This document shows, piece after piece, positions 61,101-64,000 of a stretch of DNA of 64,000 nt (position 1 is its first letter; each line of letters starts with the position of its first letter). The DNA is from Himantopus leucocephalus. Lineage: Eukaryota > Chordata > Aves > Charadriiformes > Recurvirostridae. The notes under the pieces were generated by a model. That model saw nothing but the letters and a program-made list of their open reading frames with translations. It was not told the DNA's origin and made no database searches. The DNA is taken from contig RSEF01000004.1 of assembly GCA_003993805.1 (NCBI GenBank), positions 23,934,930 to 23,998,929 of the forward strand. Direction: 5' to 3'. The position numbers and the translations under genes are program-made.

Positions 61101-64000
61101 CTTTTGGAAGTTCTCACTGCTGTCAGATTACCGAGGGAGGCAGAAAGGCTTCAGAAGCTGCAGACCCAGCTCACTGCAGGCAGGGGAAAGGCTTCAGCTG
61201 ACTTCACTGAACCTCCTATCCTGTCTTCAGCCACTCTGCCTGGCTACACGCTGTTCTGTATGCACAGCAACTTCTGTGACCAGGTGACGAAGCAGACAGG
61301 GGAATCCATCCAGCAGAAAAATAACCCATAGGGACAAATATCTAACTGAATTATATTTCAGCTCAACACCTAGCTAAATGATTGGGATGTACCAGCACAA
61401 CAGGGCATAGAGGCACAGAGAAGGAGTTGTCCTGGAAAGGGAAAAAAAGTTCTGGAATATAATAATATTCAAGCACAGGCTTTATAAAAGCAGTTTATCT
61501 TTTGACACAGGTTTAGATAAGATATTTTCATGGGTTTGCCGTATTTGTAGGACAGGCAAAGAGATTTTTGCCCACATGGTTTTGAATTAATCCCTTGCAG
61601 GAGTAAATATTTAAGTTGTCAAATTTTCTGGAAAAAAAATCCCGAAATGAGATTGGCTTTTGTTGGATCACATTTTTTTAATATATTTTCTTTGTCTTCT
61701 TGAAATAAAAATAACTAAAAGGCATGACATTTTGCTGTTGTTGTTGCTTTGGACTATTAGCCTGCACTACAAGCACTGGGTCCTTTTCCTGTGCTGCTGG
61801 AACACCCAGGAGGACTGCTAATACTGAGGGAGAGTGAAGCCTTAGAGCAGTGAATTTCACCCTAGAAAGTTATATCCAAGCAAAGCAGATGTGATTGCTG
61901 ATTTTTTTTTGTTTAACTTTATCAATAAAGTTATTTTAATGGTAAATGCTTCATTAACGCTACAGAGAAGGTGTCTGCTGTGTGATCCAAAGCATCTAGA
62001 GAAAAATGGAGAAAAACAAAATATCTAAAATAATCTAAATGGAACGGGCATTGAAATAACCAGTGGTGATTTTAGAAAGTGGTGGCTCAGAGAAAATGCA
62101 GGCATTGAAGAAAAACTTTGACAAAGTAAACTAAAGACAATTAAAATAAGAAAAAAGGAAGCATGGCTTGGCACAGAGAAAGAAACAGGAAAAGTTCCAA
62201 TCAATGTAACTGGAAAGAAATGTAAGAAGTTTTGAAAGAGATACCAGCATCATGAAAGTGGGTCAATTTTTAGTACAGAAAATTCTCACACGCAAAAACT
62301 GTGTCTACTGGATTGTGCAAGTATGCAGTATTTTTGAGGATGTTCATTGCTTTTCCAGATGTGTGTGTTATCCTTTGTGGTTTGGCTGAGATCAGAGAGA
62401 CTAAAAGAAATCACAGTGTCTTTCAGAGATGTGGGAAAGTTTGTTCACCCTTTGCAAACTTCCCTCCAAACTGTATCTGACTTCCAGCTACATATCATGT
62501 TATAAGAATCAAAGAATCAAGATGGTTTTCTTTTCTCATATTAATTCCAGGTCAGTTCTTAGGAAGTATAAACTCTGCCTTCTTGTCCCTGACTGACCTC
62601 ATGCTTCAAGACAAAGTTTCCCACTAACAACTCCAGCTCTCCTTTTACTTGGGAAAAGAAGGAATATGTGGCATGGGAGCTGTTTTCAGGAATCAGTGAG
62701 ACTTGATGTCCTGCAGGCTCATCTGAAGTTTTCAGAGAGTGTCTGGGGAAGAGGACCAGAAATACTATTTTGGAGTATGAAAATAAGAGTGTTTTAGGGG
62801 GCTGTGTGTACACATACCATTTCTGCTTGCTTCCTTATAAATATATTGTTTCTTCAAGTAATGAATAAATTATTACAATTTATTATTTTAAAAAGATAAT
62901 ACTGTACTTTATCTTTTTGTATCGCTGAGAATACTCTTGCAGCCACTTTTGTTCTGCTTGCTAATGTCCATTCTTTCATTCCTTTTGGAAAGTTCCCAAA
63001 GAGTTTTAAAAAACCCCAACCATTAAGTTTATTAATGTTTTTCATGCCATTGATTAGAGAATTACATTCTTTTTATGTAGAATTATATAGGATGTTTAGT
63101 CTTACCTCCCCTATAGCCTTGTTGTATTACTTTGGGGAAATTGCTTAGCTTGTTTTTAGCTCATTATGCCTATTCACAGAGTAAGTATAAAAATGTATAT
63201 GTCAAGTAGCAGTTACAAGAATTCATTAATTTATTTTAAAAATGTAGATATATTTTTGAAATATAAAACCAATGTAGTATAATTTTTGATTAGCAGCAAG
63301 AATGGGATGAGCAAGATTAAAGCAAGATGAAGAGGAAAAAGAAAATAATGTGTTCCAGACTTCCATTGATAAGTGAACAGTTTATCAAAGACTGGTGATT
63401 ACTAACTGGAGGGTTAAATGACAAGTAGTTTCATTTAGGTCAATAGTGTACTGCCATATGAGATTAGAATCAGGCCTTATCAGCAGTGCTGTTTGCCATC
63501 TAGCAGTTTTCAGATGAACAAGAGTACTTCCTTCTCAGACCTCTCTCCCCTTTGAGTAACACAGAACATGTTTGTGAATGCTTGAATTGTTGTGCAGGCA
63601 TTATTATTTTGTATTATTGCATTTTTAAAATAAATTATGCTAGCTCTAGAAAATTAGAATCTAAGTTTCAGTCAAAGACTTCTGTTTTGATTGATGGTTG
63701 ATTATGTTACAATGATGGAGACAAAGATTTTGATATAAAAGACGATGCATGATTTTACATAGTTGATTTAGAATCTACTTTTTGTAGGTTTATAATTCCT
63801 CTGATGACCATTAGAGGTTTAGAGCAGTTAGAAATATGGGCTCTTAAACTGTATGTTTCAGCCTTATCTCAAGGAGCATTTCTGTCCTACTCTCATAAAA
63901 GCCCTTCATTACCATGGTACTAGTAAATAATTTTTTATTCATGGTTGTCTTTCATTTGTACGTTAGAAGAATAATTATTCCAGTCCTGAGTTGATGAATG
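49164..64000 (+). other. GUCY1B1: GUCY1B1 intron 2 (5' part, at least 14.8 kb)
   Basis: Starts at GTAAGT and runs to the window end. I looked for the next expected coding block (the KKEAQLDEEGQF region of beta-1) and did not find it. AT-rich after the CpG island. It contains one minus-strand CR1 fragment, a TATA/CATA-rich patch near 56396-56460 and scattered short simple repeats. Open frames are all under 100 codons and match nothing I know. Confidence 0.7.
50329..50530 (-). mobile_element. CR1 LINE fragment, reverse orientation
   Basis: Reads as the complement of a CR1 3' region: 'tgctggaagggacctctgga' then 'catcgtctagtccag', later 'caaagatggagagtccacag' and 'cactgttccag'. It is diverged and 5'-truncated. 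The CR1 3' terminus is at the left (low-coordinate) end. Confidence 0.85.

Overview
The window looks like bird nuclear DNA. It has long introns with GT-AG splice sites, two CpG-island promoters, several CR1 LINE fragments (the dominant retroposon of birds and other sauropsids), and coding exons closely similar to vertebrate soluble guanylate cyclase. I cannot name the species from sequence alone.

Layout: 1-3.8 kb is non-coding upstream DNA with two CR1 fragments of different age. A CpG island at about 3.78-4.62 kb is the likely GUCY1A1 promoter and holds a probable non-coding first exon ending at 4300. A 21.5 kb first intron follows. A second exon begins at 25803 and carries the GUCY1A1 start codon at 25966. 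Eight coding exons (25966-26214, 29148-29209, 30832-30890, 31958-32667, 34142-34627, 35146-35289, 37447-37601, 39815-40016) join without a frame break into a 688-residue alpha-1 subunit. It has the H-NOX-like, H-NOXA/PAS, coiled-coil and class III cyclase catalytic regions in the expected order. About 8 kb of 3'UTR and intergenic DNA follows. A second CpG island at about 48.15-49.48 kb then drives GUCY1B1 on the same strand. Only its first two exons are in the window: exon 1 ends exactly after the ATG, and exon 2 encodes residues 2-25. The rest (49164-64000) reads as GUCY1B1 intron 2, and I found no third exon in it.

The two genes encode the two obligate partners of the NO-activated cyclase that makes cGMP from GTP. 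Alpha-1 supplies the metal-binding aspartates of the shared active site, and beta-1 supplies the heme-binding H-NOX domain. Their head-to-tail placement fits co-regulation of a heterodimer and matches the known vertebrate order GUCY1A1-GUCY1B1.

I see no undescribed system here. The observations most worth checking are the matching placement of an ATG directly before the first-intron donor in both genes (giving a possible junction-spanning uORF in GUCY1A1), three evenly spaced inverted CCAAT boxes in the GUCY1B1 promoter, a very strong G-quadruplex tract in GUCY1A1 intron 1, a weak donor plus a decoy acceptor in the intron that splits the alpha-1 catalytic domain, and several remnants of an old palindromic repeat.
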